From positions 1-64,000 of the forward strand of contig NZ_DATGNO010000080.1 of the NCBI RefSeq assembly GCF_035306705.1: a stretch of 64,000 nucleotides of DNA. The letters run 5' to 3'. Origin of the DNA: Xanthomarina sp035306705 (GTDB lineage: Bacteria; Bacteroidota; Bacteroidia; Flavobacteriales; Flavobacteriaceae). Positions 35,356-44,716 of this stretch are shown here, in pieces; positions within the stretch are counted from its first letter, which is position 1; each line of letters opens with the position of its first letter. Both the position numbers and the translations under genes were made by a program. The notes under the pieces are model-generated. The model did not search any database and was not told the DNA's origin. It worked only from the letters and a program-made list of their open reading frames with translations.

Positions 35356-37965
35356 ATGAACTTAAATAATTTTACCATAAAATCGCAAGAAGCCATCCAG
35401 CAAGCGCAACAACTTGCCCAGGGATATGGCCATCAACAAATAGAAAACGAACATTTATTTAAAGCTATTTCTGAAGTTGACGAGAATGTTTTACCGTTTA
35501 TCCTTAAAAAACTGAATATCAATATTCCAGTTTTATATCAGGCTGTAGACAAGCAATTGGAAAGCTACCCCAAAGTATCTGGAGGAGATATTATATTGTC
35601 TCGTGAAGCTGGAAAAACTCTTAACGAAGCTGAAATTATCGCTAAAAAAATGACAGATGACTATGTGTCCATTGAACATTTAATTTTGGCCATTTTTAAA
35701 TCCAATAGCAAAATTGCCCAAATGCTAAAAGATCAAGGAGCTACAGAAAAAGCACTAAACGCAAGTATAAATGAGTTGCGTAAAGGAGATAAAGTAACCT
35801 CACAGAGTCAGGAAGAAACCTATAACTCCCTAAATAAATACGCTAAAAATTTAAACCAATTGGCAAAAGACGGTAAACTGGATCCAGTAATTGGTCGTGA
35901 TGAAGAAATACGTAGAATTCTACAAATTTTATCCAGACGAACCAAAAACAACCCGATTCTTGTTGGAGAACCAGGAACTGGTAAAACAGCTATTGCAGAA
36001 GGTTTGGCCCATAGAATTATAGACGGAGATATTCCTGAAAACTTAAAAGATAAGCAAATTTTCGCTCTAGATATGGGTGCTTTAATTGCTGGAGCAAAAT
36101 ATAAAGGAGAGTTTGAAGAACGTTTAAAAGCCGTAATTAAAGAAGTAACGGAAAGTGATGGAGACATTGTTCTTTTTATTGACGAAATCCACACCTTGGT
36201 TGGTGCCGGTGGTGGTCAAGGCGCTATGGATGCTGCCAATATTTTAAAACCAGCCTTAGCAAGAGGTGAGTTAAGAGCTATTGGTGCGACAACTTTAGAC
36301 GAGTATCAAAAATATTTTGAGAAAGACAAAGCGCTTGAAAGACGTTTTCAAAAAGTCATGGTGGACGAACCAGATACAGAAAGCGCAATTTCCATTTTAC
36401 GTGGAATTAAAGAGAAATATGAAACGCATCATAAAGTTCGAATTAAAGACGAAGCCATTATTGGAGCTGTAGAATTATCCCAACGTTATATTACCAATCG
36501 TTTCCTTCCAGATAAGGCCATCGATTTAATGGATGAAGCTGCTTCAAAATTACGCATGGAAATAAATTCAAAACCTGAGGAATTAGATGTTTTGGATAGA
36601 AAAGTCATGCAGTTAGAAATTGAAATCGAAGCTATTAAACGTGAAAAAGATGAATCGAAATTAAAAACCTTACGTTCCGATTTAGCAAATTTAAAAGAAG
36701 AACGCAACGAGATCAATGCGAAGTGGAAAAGCGAAAAAGAAGTTGTCGATAATATTCAATCTTCTAAAGCAGATATAGAAAATTTCAAACTAGAAGCCGA
36801 ACGTGCAGAACGCGAAGGGGATTATGGAAAAGTAGCTGAAATTCGTTACGGAAAGATTAAGGAAGCCCAAGAAACCTTAGAAAAACTTCAAAAAGAACTA
36901 AAAGAAAACCAATCTGAAAGCTCTTTAATCAAAGAAGAAGTTACTTATGAAGATATTGCAGATGTGGTTGCTAAATGGACAGGAATTCCAGTCACTAAAA
37001 TGTTACAAAGTGATCGTGATAAACTATTAAAGCTTGAAGCCGAATTACACAAACGTGTGGTTGGACAAGAAGAAGCCATAATTGCTGTTAGTGATGCCGT
37101 AAGACGCTCAAGAGCTGGGTTGCAAAACCCGCAAAAACCTATTGGAACCTTCTTGTTTTTAGGAACTACAGGGGTAGGTAAAACAGAGTTGGCAAAAGCC
37201 TTAGCAGAATATTTATTCGATGACGAAAATGCCATGACCAGAATAGACATGAGCGAATATCAAGAACGTCATGCCGTAAGCAGATTAATTGGTGCGCCTC
37301 CAGGATATGTGGGTTACGACGAAGGTGGACAACTTACCGAAGCGGTTAGAAGAAAACCTTATTCTGTAGTCTTATTGGATGAAATTGAAAAAGCCCATCC
37401 AGATACCTTCAACATACTATTACAAGTATTGGACGAAGGTAGATTAACAGATAATAAAGGGCGTGTAGCCGATTTTAAAAACACGATTATAATTATGACT
37501 TCAAATATTGGAAGCCAGATTATTCAAGAACGTTTTGAAGCTACCAAAGATATCGATTCGGCAATTGAAGCTGCTAAAGTAGACGTATTAGCGCTATTAA
37601 AACAAAGTGTTAGACCTGAGTTTATAAATAGAATAGACGACATTATCATGTTTACGCCTTTAAGTAAAGAAAACATTAAAGACATTGTTGGCTTACAATT
37701 AAAAGGCTTGACCAAAATGCTATCTGAGCAAAACATTACTTTCGATGCCACAAACGAAGCTATCAAGTATTTAGCTGAAAAGGGCTATCACCCAGAATAT
37801 GGAGCTAGACCTGTAAAAAGAGTCATCCAGAAAGAGGTTTTAAACGAATTAAGTAAAGAAATTTTATCTGGTAAAGTAACTACAGACAGTATTATTTTAC
37901 TGGATTCCTTTGACGATAAACTTGTTTTTAGAAATCAATCGCATTTGGTTGAAGAAGATTTATAA
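35356..37965 (+). CDS. clpB: ATP-dependent disaggregase ClpB
   Basis: An 869-residue full-length ClpB: N-terminal Clp_N repeats (about 1-145), AAA-1 with GEPGTGKT (about 205) and LFIDEIHTLVG, and the coiled-coil M domain (about 405-525, rich in E/K/R). AAA-2 has GTTGVGKT (about 603) and VLLDEIEKAHPD, with a C-terminal D2-small domain. It rescues aggregated proteins with DnaK. The M domain distinguishes it from ClpA/ClpC, and there is no IGF-type ClpP-docking loop. A TAATTTTG box lies at 35270-35277 with a TTG 26 bp upstream (longer than consensus). A strong terminator follows. Confidence 0.97.
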   Translation: MNLNNFTIKSQEAIQQAQQLAQGYGHQQIENEHLFKAISEVDENVLPFILKKLNINIPVLYQAVDKQLESYPKVSGGDIILSREAGKTLNEAEIIAKKMTDDYVSIEHLILAIFKSNSKIAQMLKDQGATEKALNASINELRKGDKVTSQSQEETYNSLNKYAKNLNQLAKDGKLDPVIGRDEEIRRILQILSRRTKNNPILVGEPGTGKTAIAEGLAHRIIDGDIPENLKDKQIFALDMGALIAGAKYKGEFEERLKAVIKEVTESDGDIVLFIDEIHTLVGAGGGQGAMDAANILKPALARGELRAIGATTLDEYQKYFEKDKALERRFQKVMVDEPDTESAISILRGIKEKYETHHKVRIKDEAIIGAVELSQRYITNRFLPDKAIDLMDEAASKLRMEINSKPEELDVLDRKVMQLEIEIEAIKREKDESKLKTLRSDLANLKEERNEINAKWKSEKEVVDNIQSSKADIENFKLEAERAEREGDYGKVAEIRYGKIKEAQETLEKLQKELKENQSESSLIKEEVTYEDIADVVAKWTGIPVTKMLQSDRDKLLKLEAELHKRVVGQEEAIIAVSDAVRRSRAGLQNPQKPIGTFLFLGTTGVGKTELAKALAEYLFDDENAMTRIDMSEYQERHAVSRLIGAPPGYVGYDEGGQLTEAVRRKPYSVVLLDEIEKAHPDTFNILLQVLDEGRLTDNKGRVADFKNTIIIMTSNIGSQIIQERFEATKDIDSAIEAAKVDVLALLKQSVRPEFINRIDDIIMFTPLSKENIKDIVGLQLKGLTKMLSEQNITFDATNEAIKYLAEKGYHPEYGARPVKRVIQKEVLNELSKEILSGKVTTDSIILLDSFDDKLVFRNQSHLVEEDL

Positions 37966-38014
37966 GAATAGTTTTTTTATGTAGTTAGTTAGTCTGCCTT
38001 CTTACAAGCAGGTT

Positions 38015-38065
38015 AAAAGCAACGCAACTCCTTAAAAAGAGTTGCGTTGCTTTTTGTTTTTTTTT
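38015..38065 (+). terminator. Intrinsic terminator of clpB
   Basis: Perfect stem AGCAACGCAACTC (38018-38030) / GAGTTGCGTTGCT (38039-38051), then a T-rich tract to 38065. Confidence 0.92.
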
Positions 38066-38318
38066 AGGTTTTATGTATTAGACCTTGACCTCCTAAAATT
38101 AATAAGCTTATTAAAATTTGTAGGTTAAGTTCACGCAAAATTAGATGGATCCCTTTTTAAATATTTCAAACTAAACATGTTAGAAAGTAACATCATTACT
38201 TAAAAAAAAAAAATTGTTTGAGATTAATCTTTATCAAAAAAGCACCAACTTCTTCTATTAAAGCAAAGATGTCTTATAAAAACCAATATCTTAACAGCTA
38301 AACTACAACTTCTGTCCT
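38066..38318. other. AT-rich gap without recognised features
   Basis: Rest of the roughly 350-bp gap between clpB and the next gene. It has an A12 run at about 38203-38214 and no ORF, RNA or consensus promoter that I can support. Confidence 0.6.
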
Positions 38319-38699
38319 ATGAGCATTTTTTTTTATTATAATTTTCCTGAAACGGAAGTATTTGTTTTCGATGAATTTTTAATTTGTCAAATCAAGGAAG
38401 GAGAATCGATCCAACCGGACCACAACATCAAATTAAACGAAATTATACAAAAGCACTTTTCAGGAAAAAATATCGCCTATATTTCCAATCGAGTGAACTC
38501 CTATTCCGTAGATCCATTGACGTATGTGGAAACTGAAAAAATACCTAATTTACTAGCTATAGCCTTGATATCACAAGAAGGTATTATGCGAAGAAATGCT
38601 GAATTTGAAAAAGATTTTTATGATAAACCTTATGAGATTTTTAATAATTTAAGCGAGGCTATAAACTGGGTCCATCGAATCATCCGAAATGCGGATTAA
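38319..38699 (+). CDS. Conserved hypothetical protein, STAS/SpoIIAA-like in outline
   Basis: A 126-residue soluble protein: FYYNFPETEVFVFDEFLICQ ... NEIIQKHFSGKNIAYISNRVNSYSVDPLTYV ... AIALISQEGIMRRNAEFEKDFYD ... EAINWVHRII. The alternation of strands and helices and the C-terminal 'A..WV' helix resemble the SpoIIAA-like/STAS proteins (PF11964) common in Flavobacteriia, but no phosphorylatable Ser is obvious. The family assignment is tentative. It stands alone with large gaps on both sides. Confidence 0.65.
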   Translation: MSIFFYYNFPETEVFVFDEFLICQIKEGESIQPDHNIKLNEIIQKHFSGKNIAYISNRVNSYSVDPLTYVETEKIPNLLAIALISQEGIMRRNAEFEKDFYDKPYEIFNNLSEAINWVHRIIRNAD

Positions 38700-39007
38700 T
38701 AATTTTCTATAGCTTATAATACATGTATTAAGAAAATAAGCTTAGATGAGGCATTCCCATACTTTGGACATATTTCCATAGTATTAGTTTGTAGTTGACT
38801 TAAAGAGGTGGTTTTCTTAAAAGAACAAAGAGTTAAATAAAAATAAGTTTTCACTTAGAATTCATGAGAAAAATAAGAGATTTTATCGCTCTAACATAAA
38901 TGAGTGGATGAAAATTTCTTAATGTTTTAATAATTTTCAAACGAAATAGCAAAAGTATAAACAGTTAATCGTATTTTTGGTACCACTTAACCTATAAATA
39001 TGTGCTT
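38700..39007. other. AT-rich intergenic region before deoC
   Basis: About 308 bp with no ORF or RNA gene that I can support. The only recognisable element is a -7 box TATTTTTG at 38972-38979, 28 bp before the deoC ATG, with no good TTG at -33. Confidence 0.5.
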
Positions 39008-39679
39008 ATGTCCATTAGTAATTACATTGATCACACCCTTTTAAAATCGTCTGCCACCAAAACTGATATAAAAACTCTATGTGAAGAAGCAAAAAAGTAT
39101 CGATTTTATTCGGTATGTGTTAACAGTTTCTATGTTGCGCTTGCAAAGCACTTATTACATAGAAGTAATGTAAAAGTATGTGCAACTATTGGATTTCCTC
39201 TGGGAGCCATGAGCACTGAAGCTAAAGCGTTTGAAGCTGCAAAAGCCATTGAAGATGGCGCCGACGAAATTGATATGGTAATTAATATTGGCATGTTAAG
39301 AAGTAAAAATTATGTGTCGGTTTACAAAGATATTTATGATGTAAAATTAGCTATTGGAAAAACACCATTAAAGGTTATTTTGGAGATTAGCGAATTGTCT
39401 AAAAATGAAATTATTAAAGCGTGTCAGATTTGTTTAGATGCCAAGGCAGATTTTATTAAAACATCTACAGGTTTTTCAAAAAGTGGAGCTACCTTGACAG
39501 CGGTAAAAATGATTAGAAAAACCGTTAAGGATAAAGCGAAAATAAAAGCTTCTGGCGGAATTAAAGATCTTGAAACAGCCATGAAATATATAGATGCTGG
39601 AGCCAACCGAATTGGCACTTCATCTGGAATTAACATTGTTACCGATAAAAAATCGAAAGTAACAAACAACGATTATTAA
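39008..39679 (+). CDS. deoC: Deoxyribose-phosphate aldolase
   Basis: 223 residues from the ATG at 39008 (MSISNYIDHTLLK); a GTG two codons earlier is less likely. DERA landmarks: IDHTLLKSSAT, VCATIGFPLGA, GADEIDMVINIG (catalytic Asp), ADFIKTSTGFS (Schiff-base Lys) and KIKASGGIKD (second Lys). It cleaves 2-deoxyribose-5-phosphate to acetaldehyde and glyceraldehyde-3-phosphate. It is followed 21 bp later by deoD, forming a deoxynucleoside salvage pair. Confidence 0.96.
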   Translation: MSISNYIDHTLLKSSATKTDIKTLCEEAKKYRFYSVCVNSFYVALAKHLLHRSNVKVCATIGFPLGAMSTEAKAFEAAKAIEDGADEIDMVINIGMLRSKNYVSVYKDIYDVKLAIGKTPLKVILEISELSKNEIIKACQICLDAKADFIKTSTGFSKSGATLTAVKMIRKTVKDKAKIKASGGIKDLETAMKYIDAGANRIGTSSGINIVTDKKSKVTNNDY

Positions 39680-39700
39680 CTTTTTTATTTATCCATTGCT

Positions 39701-40399
39701 ATGAGTGTTCATATTGAAGCAAAACCAGGAGAGATTGCGGAAACTATTTTATTACCTGGAGATCCGTTACGTGCTAAATGGATAGCCGAAACTTTTTTAG
39801 AAAACCCTGTTTGCTTTAATAGAGTACGAAACATGTTCGGTTATACAGGTACTTACAAAGGCAAACGTGTTTCTGTTATGGGAACAGGAATGGGCGTACC
39901 TAGTATTACTATTTACGCGCACGAACTAATTACAGAATATGGTGTAAAAAACCTTATTCGTGTTGGAAGTTCTGGATCCTACCAAAAACATGTTGAAATT
40001 AGGGATATTGTTTTAGCTATGGCAGCCTCCTCCAATTCGGGACTTAACGAATTACGCTTTGGCGGTGCCGATTATGCTCCAACAGCAGATTTTAGTTTGT
40101 TCCAAAAAGCTGTAGAAGTGGCGAAAGAAAAAAACATTCCGCTAAAAGCTGGAAATGTATTTACCTCAGATGAATTTTATGCGGACGATTTCGAGTCTTA
40201 CAAAAAATGGTCGAAATTTGGAGTGCTTTGTGTAGAAATGGAAACTGCAGGTTTATATACAGTTGCAGCCAAACACAATGTCAAAGCGCTTTCCATATTA
40301 ACTATTTCAGATTCTTTGGTTACAGGAGAACGTACCACTAGCCAAGAGAGGGAAACCACCTTTAAAGACATGATCGACATAGCCTTAGAATTGGCTTAA
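39701..40399 (+). CDS. deoD: Purine nucleoside phosphorylase, DeoD type
   Basis: A 232-residue hexameric-type PNP: ILLPGDPLRAKWIAE, NMFGYTGTYKG, SVMGTGMGVPS, IRVGSSGSYQ, CVEMETAGLY (purine and ribose binding) and the catalytic Asp in LTISDSLVTGE. It phosphorolyses purine (deoxy)nucleosides, feeding deoxyribose-1-phosphate towards DeoC via a phosphopentomutase not seen here. In operon with deoC. Confidence 0.96.
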   Translation: MSVHIEAKPGEIAETILLPGDPLRAKWIAETFLENPVCFNRVRNMFGYTGTYKGKRVSVMGTGMGVPSITIYAHELITEYGVKNLIRVGSSGSYQKHVEIRDIVLAMAASSNSGLNELRFGGADYAPTADFSLFQKAVEVAKEKNIPLKAGNVFTSDEFYADDFESYKKWSKFGVLCVEMETAGLYTVAAKHNVKALSILTISDSLVTGERTTSQERETTFKDMIDIALELA

Positions 40400-40457
40400 G
40401 CCTGAATAATTGTTTTTTTTTAAGAATGAATGGATAAGTGCAAACTTAAATTTAACC

Positions 40458-40964
40458 ATGAAGTATCTTATTCTAACCATGTTTGGTCTTTCATCTTATT
40501 TCTCAAGTTTTGCTCAAGAAAAACCTGTGGAAAACACAACCTATTACTTGATACGACATGCAGAAAAAGATAGAAGTAATACATTAGACAAAAATCCACA
40601 TTTAACGAATATAGGAAAAACGCGAGCTATAAAATGGAGCGAGGTTTTACAACACATCTCTTTTGATGCAGTGTACTCGACCAATTATTATAGAACAAAG
40701 GAAACCGGATGGCCCACAGCAGAAAAAAATAGTTTAGATATAATAATTTATAACGAAAACAATATAAACATTTTAAAATTCCTTGAAGAAACTCAAGGAA
40801 AAACCGTTTTAGTAGTTGGACATAGCGATACGATTCCTCGATTTGTTAATACCATTTTAAACAAAGACACGTATCAGGACATTGAAGATTCCAACAATGG
40901 CAATTTATATATTATAACCGTTTTAGATGGAAAAAAGCTAGACCAAGTGTTAACCATCAATTAA
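40458..40964 (+). CDS. Exported histidine phosphatase family protein
   Basis: 168 residues from the ATG at 40458 (signal MKYLILTMFGLSSYFSSFAQ); the longer TTG-started frame from 40410 adds an implausible FFF-rich leader. The phosphoglycerate-mutase-like fold is marked by the RHG-type motif YLIRHAEKDR, the VYSTNYYRTKET segment and the second catalytic His in VVGHSDTIPRF. It probably removes phosphate from a periplasmic substrate; substrate unknown. It is 58 bp after deoD and may be co-transcribed. Its 3' end overlaps that of the convergent lipoprotein gene by 8 bp. Confidence 0.88.
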   Translation: MKYLILTMFGLSSYFSSFAQEKPVENTTYYLIRHAEKDRSNTLDKNPHLTNIGKTRAIKWSEVLQHISFDAVYSTNYYRTKETGWPTAEKNSLDIIIYNENNINILKFLEETQGKTVLVVGHSDTIPRFVNTILNKDTYQDIEDSNNGNLYIITVLDGKKLDQVLTIN

Positions 40965-41703
40965 CTGTTACGTTATTAAGTTCTATTTTAGAAAGTAATT
41001 CCAAATTATTATTTTCAAATAAATGACCTAATTCGTTCAAATTGACTTCCTTTTGTTTTGGCTGATAATTATTATAATCAACAAACCTAATTCCGTTGAT
41101 ATAGCGTTCGTTATAAACTTCTCTAAACCTAAATCCCAAACCAACCTTTTCATGAAAAGAATAGGCTAAATAATCGATTTTAAAAGTTTTCTTATCTATC
41201 CAATAGATAAAAACATCCTCATAATCCGCTCCTCCTCCATCTTGTTTAAAAGTAACTTCAATTTTAAAATAATTTTTATTTTTTATCGATTCTTCACCTA
41301 AAAAAGTTTTAATCACAGCCTCATCATTCAAACCGTAAGGAAGCACCGAAAAATAATGTACAGAATTTACAGAAGCTGCATATTTTACAGCCATCGAATC
41401 CAAAAGCTCTAAAGGTTCATTATCAACAAAACGATTGAATCCATTGTTATCTACCACATCTCTTAAGGTGAAGATAGAGTCCTTAAAATGACGTTCTAAA
41501 CTAAAATCGCCATGATTTCTTATGGCCTTATAGTGCTTGTCCCTAAAATCGAATGCAATGGTCGAAGCATCAATCAGCTGGGATCCAGAAACCTCTATGG
41601 ACTTATTGATAACTTCCTGAGCGTTTAAACCTAAAGGTTTTGCTTTTTTACAGCTCAAAAAAAACAGGCTACATACTAAAGGCAGAAGAATGAATTGTTT
41701 CAT
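40957..41703 (-). CDS. Lipoprotein of the DUF6503-like family
   Basis: A 248-residue lipoprotein (signal about 1-17, lipobox FFLSC). The mature part is beta-rich and resembles LolA/DUF6503-type outer-membrane-associated folds (STIAFDFRDKHYKAIRNHGD, YWIDKKTFKIDYLAYSFHE, GIRFVDYNNYQP). The family name is from memory. Function unknown; the lipid-binding half-barrel is inferred from strand pattern only. The 3' end overlaps the histidine phosphatase gene. Confidence 0.72.
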   Translation of the reverse strand: MKQFILLPLVCSLFFLSCKKAKPLGLNAQEVINKSIEVSGSQLIDASTIAFDFRDKHYKAIRNHGDFSLERHFKDSIFTLRDVVDNNGFNRFVDNEPLELLDSMAVKYAASVNSVHYFSVLPYGLNDEAVIKTFLGEESIKNKNYFKIEVTFKQDGGGADYEDVFIYWIDKKTFKIDYLAYSFHEKVGLGFRFREVYNERYINGIRFVDYNNYQPKQKEVNLNELGHLFENNNLELLSKIELNNVTVN

Positions 41704-41779
41704 AAGGTGAAAATTTCAAGTGTTGTGGTAAAATTACTGATAAAATTCAGGAGTATTCTAAAAGTTCTTTTAAATTATT

Positions 41780-41787
41780 TATCTTTG
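41780..41787 (+). promoter_or_regulatory. -7 box of smpB, probably a leaderless transcript
   Basis: TATCTTTG ends 6 bp before the smpB ATG (41794). Flavobacterial transcripts start about 5-8 nt after this box, so the mRNA would begin at or next to the start codon. A clear TTG at -33 is not seen. Confidence 0.55.
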
Positions 41788-41793
41788 ACAAGT

Positions 41794-42249
41794 ATGCAAA
41801 AAAACGTAAACATAAAGAACCGAAAAGCCAGATTTCAATACGAAATATTGGACACCTATACTGCTGGCATTGTTTTATCGGGAACCGAAATAAAATCCAT
41901 TAGAGATAGCAAGGCTTCAATAGCCGAAAGTTTCTGCGAATTTAACGAACATGGTGAGTTGTTTGTAATAAATATGACCATTGAAGAATATATCTACGGC
42001 ACATATTACAACCATAAACCAAAAGCCACTAGAAAGCTTTTATTAAATAAAAGAGAGTTAAAAAAACTAGAAAAGGAAGTTAAAAATACGGGACTTACTA
42101 TTATTCCTTTACGCCTATTTATTAACGAAAGAGGTTTGGCAAAAATGAGTATCGCGCTAGCCAAAGGAAAAAAACTATTCGATAAAAGAGACACTATTAA
42201 GGATAGAGAAAATAAAGTGAGATTAGACCGAATTAAAAAAAGCTTTTAA
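41794..42249 (+). CDS. smpB: SsrA-binding protein SmpB
   Basis: 151 residues from the ATG at 41794 (MQKNVNIKNRKARF). The frame remains open upstream to 41695, but that extension is not conserved-looking and precedes the promoter. Signatures: NRKARFQYEIL, AGIVLSGTEIKSIRDSKASI, RKLLLNKREL, GLTIIPLRLFINERGLAKM and the basic C-terminal tail KLFDKRDTIKDRE. It binds tmRNA and is essential for trans-translation rescue of stalled ribosomes. Confidence 0.97.
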   Translation: MQKNVNIKNRKARFQYEILDTYTAGIVLSGTEIKSIRDSKASIAESFCEFNEHGELFVINMTIEEYIYGTYYNHKPKATRKLLLNKRELKKLEKEVKNTGLTIIPLRLFINERGLAKMSIALAKGKKLFDKRDTIKDRENKVRLDRIKKSF

Positions 42250-42364
42250 TTGAAGCATAGAATCAAACCTTAGTTTTGGTATGATTTCAAATTTTATAAA
42301 ACTTCTTAAACTTTAAAACGAATTTAGTCGTTCTTTTTTAAACACCCTCAAAACTTTAAAACAG

Positions 42365-42898
42365 ATGAAAAAGTGGAATTTATTACTTTGTTTGTTCGCC
42401 CTTAACCTATCTATAAATGCTCAGGAAAGTGCTATAAAATATGGACATAAAGTAAAAACTTTAGAAACTACCGTGCAAACACTTTACAATGTGGTTTCTG
42501 GTGAAAAAGGAGATAAAAGAGATTGGGATCTTTTTAAATACCTGTTTATGCAAAATGCAAAACTAATTCCCACTAAAAAAAATGAAGAGGGCTATTTTAT
42601 TACCCGATATATGTCGCCTTCAGATTACATTTCTATTTCTGAAACCTGGTTGCTCGAAAACGGCTTATTTGAAAAAGAAATTCATAGAACCGTTGATTCC
42701 TATGGTAATATGGCCCAAATTTTTAGCACTTACGAATCCTTTCAAAATGAAACAGATCTTGAACCTTTTATGAGAGGTATAAAAAGTATTCAGTTATTTT
42801 TTGATGGTTTTAGATGGTGGATTGTTAATATATTCTGGACCCAAGAAACCGAAGATAATAAGATACCTATAGAATATTTACCTCGATCTAGATATTAG
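42365..42898 (+). CDS. Exported NTF2-like protein of unknown function
   Basis: A 177-residue protein with a signal peptide (about 1-19, LFALNLSINAQ). The mature part has an NTF2-like (SnoaL-type) outline: a long N-terminal helix (VQTLYNVVSGEKGDKRDWDL), then MQNAKLIPTKK and a curved sheet ending SIQLFFDGFRWWIVNIFWTQE. No catalytic residues are recognised. It is convergent with pcm, overlapping it by 4 bp. Confidence 0.72.
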   Translation: MKKWNLLLCLFALNLSINAQESAIKYGHKVKTLETTVQTLYNVVSGEKGDKRDWDLFKYLFMQNAKLIPTKKNEEGYFITRYMSPSDYISISETWLLENGLFEKEIHRTVDSYGNMAQIFSTYESFQNETDLEPFMRGIKSIQLFFDGFRWWIVNIFWTQETEDNKIPIEYLPRSRY

Positions 42899-43536
42899 TT
42901 TTTATCTTCTAATAAAGGTACAAACCTAAATTCGCCAAACTCGTGTTTTTCGAAATCTTTAGGTCCTTTTCTAATAAAAAGTGTCATAACTTGTACGTCG
43001 TCTCCAACAGGAATTACCAGACGTCCACCAATGGCTAGCTGACTTAATAAGGGTTTAGGAACAAAAGGAGCTCCAGCTGTTACAATAATTCCATTAAAAG
43101 GTGCTTCTTCTTCTAATCCGATATAACCATCTCCAAAAATAAGTTTTTTGGCCCTATACCCTAAACTAGGTAGAAATTTACTTGTTTTTTTATACAGTTC
43201 CCGTTGTCTTTCTATACTATAAACAACAGCTCCAAGCTCGCATAAAACAGCTGTTTGATACCCACTTCCTGTTCCAATTTCCAAGATTTTATCGCCTGGT
43301 GTAATTTGTAATAATTCCGTTTGAAAAGCTACTGTATAGGGTTGCGAAATAGTTTGGTCTGCAGCAATAGGAAACGCTTTATCCTGATACGCATGATCCA
43401 AGAATCCAGAATCCATAAATAAATGCCTAGGAATTTTTCCAATAGCCTCCAAAACTTTTTTATCAGTAATCCCTTTACTATTAATCACTTCAACCAGTTG
43501 TTGCCTTAATCCCTTATGTTTAAACGTATCCTTCAC
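42895..43536 (-). CDS. pcm: Protein-L-isoaspartate O-methyltransferase
   Basis: A 213-residue PCMT: IGKIPRHLFMD, AFPIAADQTISQPYTVAF and the SAM motif ILEIGTGSGYQTAVL, then VYSIERQRELY, FGDGYIGLEEEAPFNGIIVTAGAP and RLVIPVGDDVQ. It methylates L-isoaspartyl residues to start repair of aged proteins in the cytoplasm. Length and motifs are complete. The gap before the next divergent gene (about 140 bp) is AT-rich. Confidence 0.96.
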   Translation of the reverse strand: MKDTFKHKGLRQQLVEVINSKGITDKKVLEAIGKIPRHLFMDSGFLDHAYQDKAFPIAADQTISQPYTVAFQTELLQITPGDKILEIGTGSGYQTAVLCELGAVVYSIERQRELYKKTSKFLPSLGYRAKKLIFGDGYIGLEEEAPFNGIIVTAGAPFVPKPLLSQLAIGGRLVIPVGDDVQVMTLFIRKGPKDFEKHEFGEFRFVPLLEDKN

Positions 43537-43675
43537 AGTTAATTTAGTTTTCTAGGCTAAAATAATCCAATAAGTATCAAGTTCAAAGTTTAAACTTTAA
43601 AGTTTCGTTTAATTTCTATTTTCTATTCTCCAATTTCTAAAAGTAAAATCTTATTTTTGTTGAAAACGTAATAAC

Positions 43676-44635
43676 ATGCTAAAAGCTGGAGTTCTAGGTG
43701 CTGGACATCTTGGGAAAATTCATTTAAGGCTACTTAACCAATCAGAAAAATATCAACTCGTTGGTTTTTATGATGCAGACGAAGTGAATGCAAAAAAAAT
43801 TGAAGCTGAATTTGGTTATAAATATTTTAATTCCATCGATGCCTTAATTGATGCTGTGGATATGGTAGATATTGTAACCCCTACGTTGTCTCATTACGAA
43901 TGTGCCAAAAAAGCCATTGCAAAAGGGAAACATATCTTTATTGAAAAACCAATAACCAATACAGTTGAAGAAGCCGAACATATAAGAGAACTTTTAGCCC
44001 AACACAACATTCGTGGACAAGTGGGACATGTGGAAAGATTCAATCCGGCGTATTTAGCTGTAAAAGATCAGATTGTAAACCCAATGTTTATTGAATGCCA
44101 TCGTTTGGCTGAATTTAATCCTCGTGGAACAGACGTTCCCGTAGTATTGGATTTAATGATTCACGATATAGATATCATCTTAAGTGTTGTAAAATCCAAA
44201 GTCAAACATGTTTCTGCCAGTGGTGTTTCGGTAATTAGTGATACGCCAGATATTGCCAATGCTAGAATAGAATTTGAAAATGGCTGTGTAGCCAATTTAA
44301 CAGCTAGTAGAATTTCATTAAAGAACATGCGTAAATCTCGTTTCTTTCAAAAAGACGCCTATATCTCGGTTGATTTTCTAGAAAAGAAATGTGAAGTAGT
44401 TAAAATGAAAGATGCTCCAAAAATCCCTGGAGATTTTGATATGATTCTGCAAAATGCTGAAGGCGTTAAAAAACAAATTTATTTCGACAATCCTGAAGTA
44501 GAAAACAACAACGCTATTTTAGACGAGTTGGAATCTTTTGCAGATGCCATAAACAACAACAGACCTCCAATTGTAACACTACATGATGGCACAGAAGCCT
44601 TAAGGGTGGCGACCATGATTATCGATCAGTTTTAA
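43676..44635 (+). CDS. Gfo/Idh/MocA family NAD(P)-dependent oxidoreductase
   Basis: A 319-residue protein: Rossmann motif GVLGAGHLGKIHLR (about 5-18), IVTPTLSHYECAKKAIAKGKH, the catalytic-lysine motif IFIEKPITNT (about 92-101) and the C-terminal alpha/beta dimerisation domain (PVVLDLMIHDIDIILSV). Substrate unknown; a sugar or cyclitol is usual in the family. The -7 box TATTTTTG at 43652-43659 lies 16 bp before the ATG. Confidence 0.92.
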   Translation: MLKAGVLGAGHLGKIHLRLLNQSEKYQLVGFYDADEVNAKKIEAEFGYKYFNSIDALIDAVDMVDIVTPTLSHYECAKKAIAKGKHIFIEKPITNTVEEAEHIRELLAQHNIRGQVGHVERFNPAYLAVKDQIVNPMFIECHRLAEFNPRGTDVPVVLDLMIHDIDIILSVVKSKVKHVSASGVSVISDTPDIANARIEFENGCVANLTASRISLKNMRKSRFFQKDAYISVDFLEKKCEVVKMKDAPKIPGDFDMILQNAEGVKKQIYFDNPEVENNNAILDELESFADAINNNRPPIVTLHDGTEALRVATMIIDQF

Positions 44636-44637
44636 TT

Positions 44638-44677
44638 CCATCCTTAATCCTTCTCAAAGGGAAGGAAACTTAGATGG
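44638..44677. repeat. Palindromic intergenic repeat, copy 2
   Basis: CCATC ... GATGG outer arms (44638-44642 / 44673-44677) around an inner CCTTCTC / GGGAAGG hairpin with a CAAA loop. It shares ATCCTTAATCCTT with copy 1 at 22310 and is inverted relative to copy 3 at 44717-44748. Confidence 0.6.
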
Positions 44678-44716
44678 AAAATATAATCTTAAATAAAAAT
44701 ATTAACTATAATTAAA

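Noticed and set aside
35820..36194. Minus-strand frame of 124 codons inside clpB
   Set aside because: Antisense to the AAA-1 domain of ClpB; no signal, promoter or domain of its own.
40410..40457. TTG-started N-terminal extension of the histidine phosphatase
   Set aside because: It encodes a Phe-rich leader from a T-run; the ATG at 40458 begins a proper signal peptide.
41695..41793. Upstream extension of smpB
   Set aside because: It precedes the -7 box and lacks SmpB conservation; the ATG at 41794 matches the family start.
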